This document shows positions 22,796 through 23,223 of a DNA stretch of 23,223 nt, in pieces; position 1 is the stretch's first letter; the number at the start of each line of letters is the position of its first letter. The DNA comes from CAIUVD01 sp044338255 (GTDB lineage: Bacteria; Planctomycetota; UBA11346), in the NCBI GenBank assembly GCA_044338255.1, contig JBIILZ010000064.1:1-23223 (forward strand), read 5' to 3'. Position numbers and translations under genes: made by a program. The notes under the pieces are model-generated. The model saw only the letters and a list, made by a program, of their open reading frames with translations. It was not told the DNA's origin and ran no database searches.

Positions 22796-23191
22796 CTAAC
22801 TCCGTTTTCCAGGGTTAACCAGCGCAGGAAGCCCGCGGAGATCGATAGCCATGCCTCCGACGGGACCGCGATCGATCTGGCAGGTATTCACGACGATGAC
22901 CCCGCCGCGCTTCTGGAACACAGAGGCAGAAATCGCTGGGGCGTCAGCCACATTCCGGGCCAACCGGTCCTCGGCCCAGACGATCACGACGCCGTACCCA
23001 CCCTGACCGAATCGACGGAGGCAGGCCAGCAATCCCGGCCGTTTGGCAAAGGACTTGCCGCTACGCCCGGGATCGCTGCAGATCTCGGTAACGGTCAAAT
23101 GCATTGCGTTGCTTCGAGCCGCGGCGCGATCGATGCCGATCCCGCTCCAGGCGCCATTGCGCCGCGGGTTGAAGAAACGGGTGTTGGACAT
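22796..23191 (-). pseudogene. Serine recombinase fragment fused to repeat-encoded N-terminus
   Basis: Residues from about 35 onward match the resolvase fold of serine recombinases: EICSDPGRSGKSFAKRPGLL, GVVIVWAEDRLARNVADA and VFQKRGGVIVVNT. The usual first strand carrying the catalytic serine (YARVS-like) is absent. In its place is MSNTRFFNPRR...AAARSNAMH, encoded by the 126-bp direct repeat. The C-terminus ends at residue 131, so the DNA-binding part is missing too. It is therefore very unlikely to recombine DNA. Upstream sequence beyond the window could still show a different gene start. The ATG at 23191 is the same ATG that opens the short frame in the left repeat copy. Confidence 0.65.
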
Positions 23192-23223
23192 GGCCCTGGG
23201 TGATTTGCTTCCGCATACCAGGT
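23098..23223. repeat. Right copy of the 126-bp direct repeat (to window end)
   Basis: This is a gap-free match to 5392-5517 in the same orientation, with mismatches clustered around 23131-23158. It supplies the first 31 codons of the recombinase fragment on the minus strand. Similarity continues to the last base of the window, so the true right edge is not visible. Confidence 0.85.

Overview
The window is a GC-rich bacterial accessory region, read here from sequence alone. It holds a decayed or switchable type I restriction-modification operon, recombinase remnants at both ends of a possible island, several short palindromic mobile repeats, and a locus of three large secreted heparinase II/III-like lipoproteins. 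Two of these are recent tandem duplicates. The host cannot be named with certainty. The lipoprotein polysaccharide-lyase-like proteins, a RhaT-type L-rhamnose/H+ symporter fragment and abundant nested-palindrome intergenic repeats fit the Planctomycetota/Verrucomicrobiota group best (low confidence). A proteobacterium is not excluded.

Layout. Positions 1-463 hold two 190-bp nested-palindrome repeats separated by a near-perfect 35-bp palindrome. Positions 464-5202 (minus strand) hold an operon in the order hsdM - rhuM-like - hsdS, with ATGA stop/start overlaps. hsdS is disturbed twice. Its 5' end exists as two copies separated by a third nested-palindrome repeat, and its 3' third is out of frame at a pentamer repeat, where removing one pentamer restores the frame. 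No hsdR is in the window. Positions 5392-5517 carry a 126-bp segment repeated directly at 23098-23223. A frameshifted tyrosine recombinase (5537-6558, minus) lies just inside the left copy, and a serine-recombinase fragment overlaps the right copy.

Positions 6799-9504 hold an AraC-type regulator diverging from a Rieske oxygenase, flanked by two 160-bp MITE-like elements at CTAG sites. A distinct 200-bp MITE-like element with a 5-bp target duplication lies downstream of the oxygenase. Positions 9542-9882 are a 171-bp tandem repeat forming the leader of the first lyase-like gene (9904-12711). Two longer paralogues follow (12824-16051 and 16471-19701), each fusing a HEAT-like region to a heparinase II/III-like module and each followed by a truncated rhaT. 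The shared truncation shows that a [HEAT-heparinase + rhaT fragment] block of about 3.57 kb was duplicated in tandem.

Positions 20461-22327 hold a LysR-type regulator diverging from an exported GlcG/HbpS-like protein, with a textbook TAAC-N5-GTTA operator between them. The rest, 22328-22795, holds two strong hairpins that share a core.

How the parts may work together: the three lipoproteins probably act outside the cytoplasm on an acidic polysaccharide. The rhaT remnants hint that the ancestral substrate contained rhamnose (inference). The AraC/Rieske and LysR/HbpS pairs look like independent regulator-target modules. The density of MITEs, recombinase fragments and frameshifts marks this as a repeatedly rearranged accessory region.
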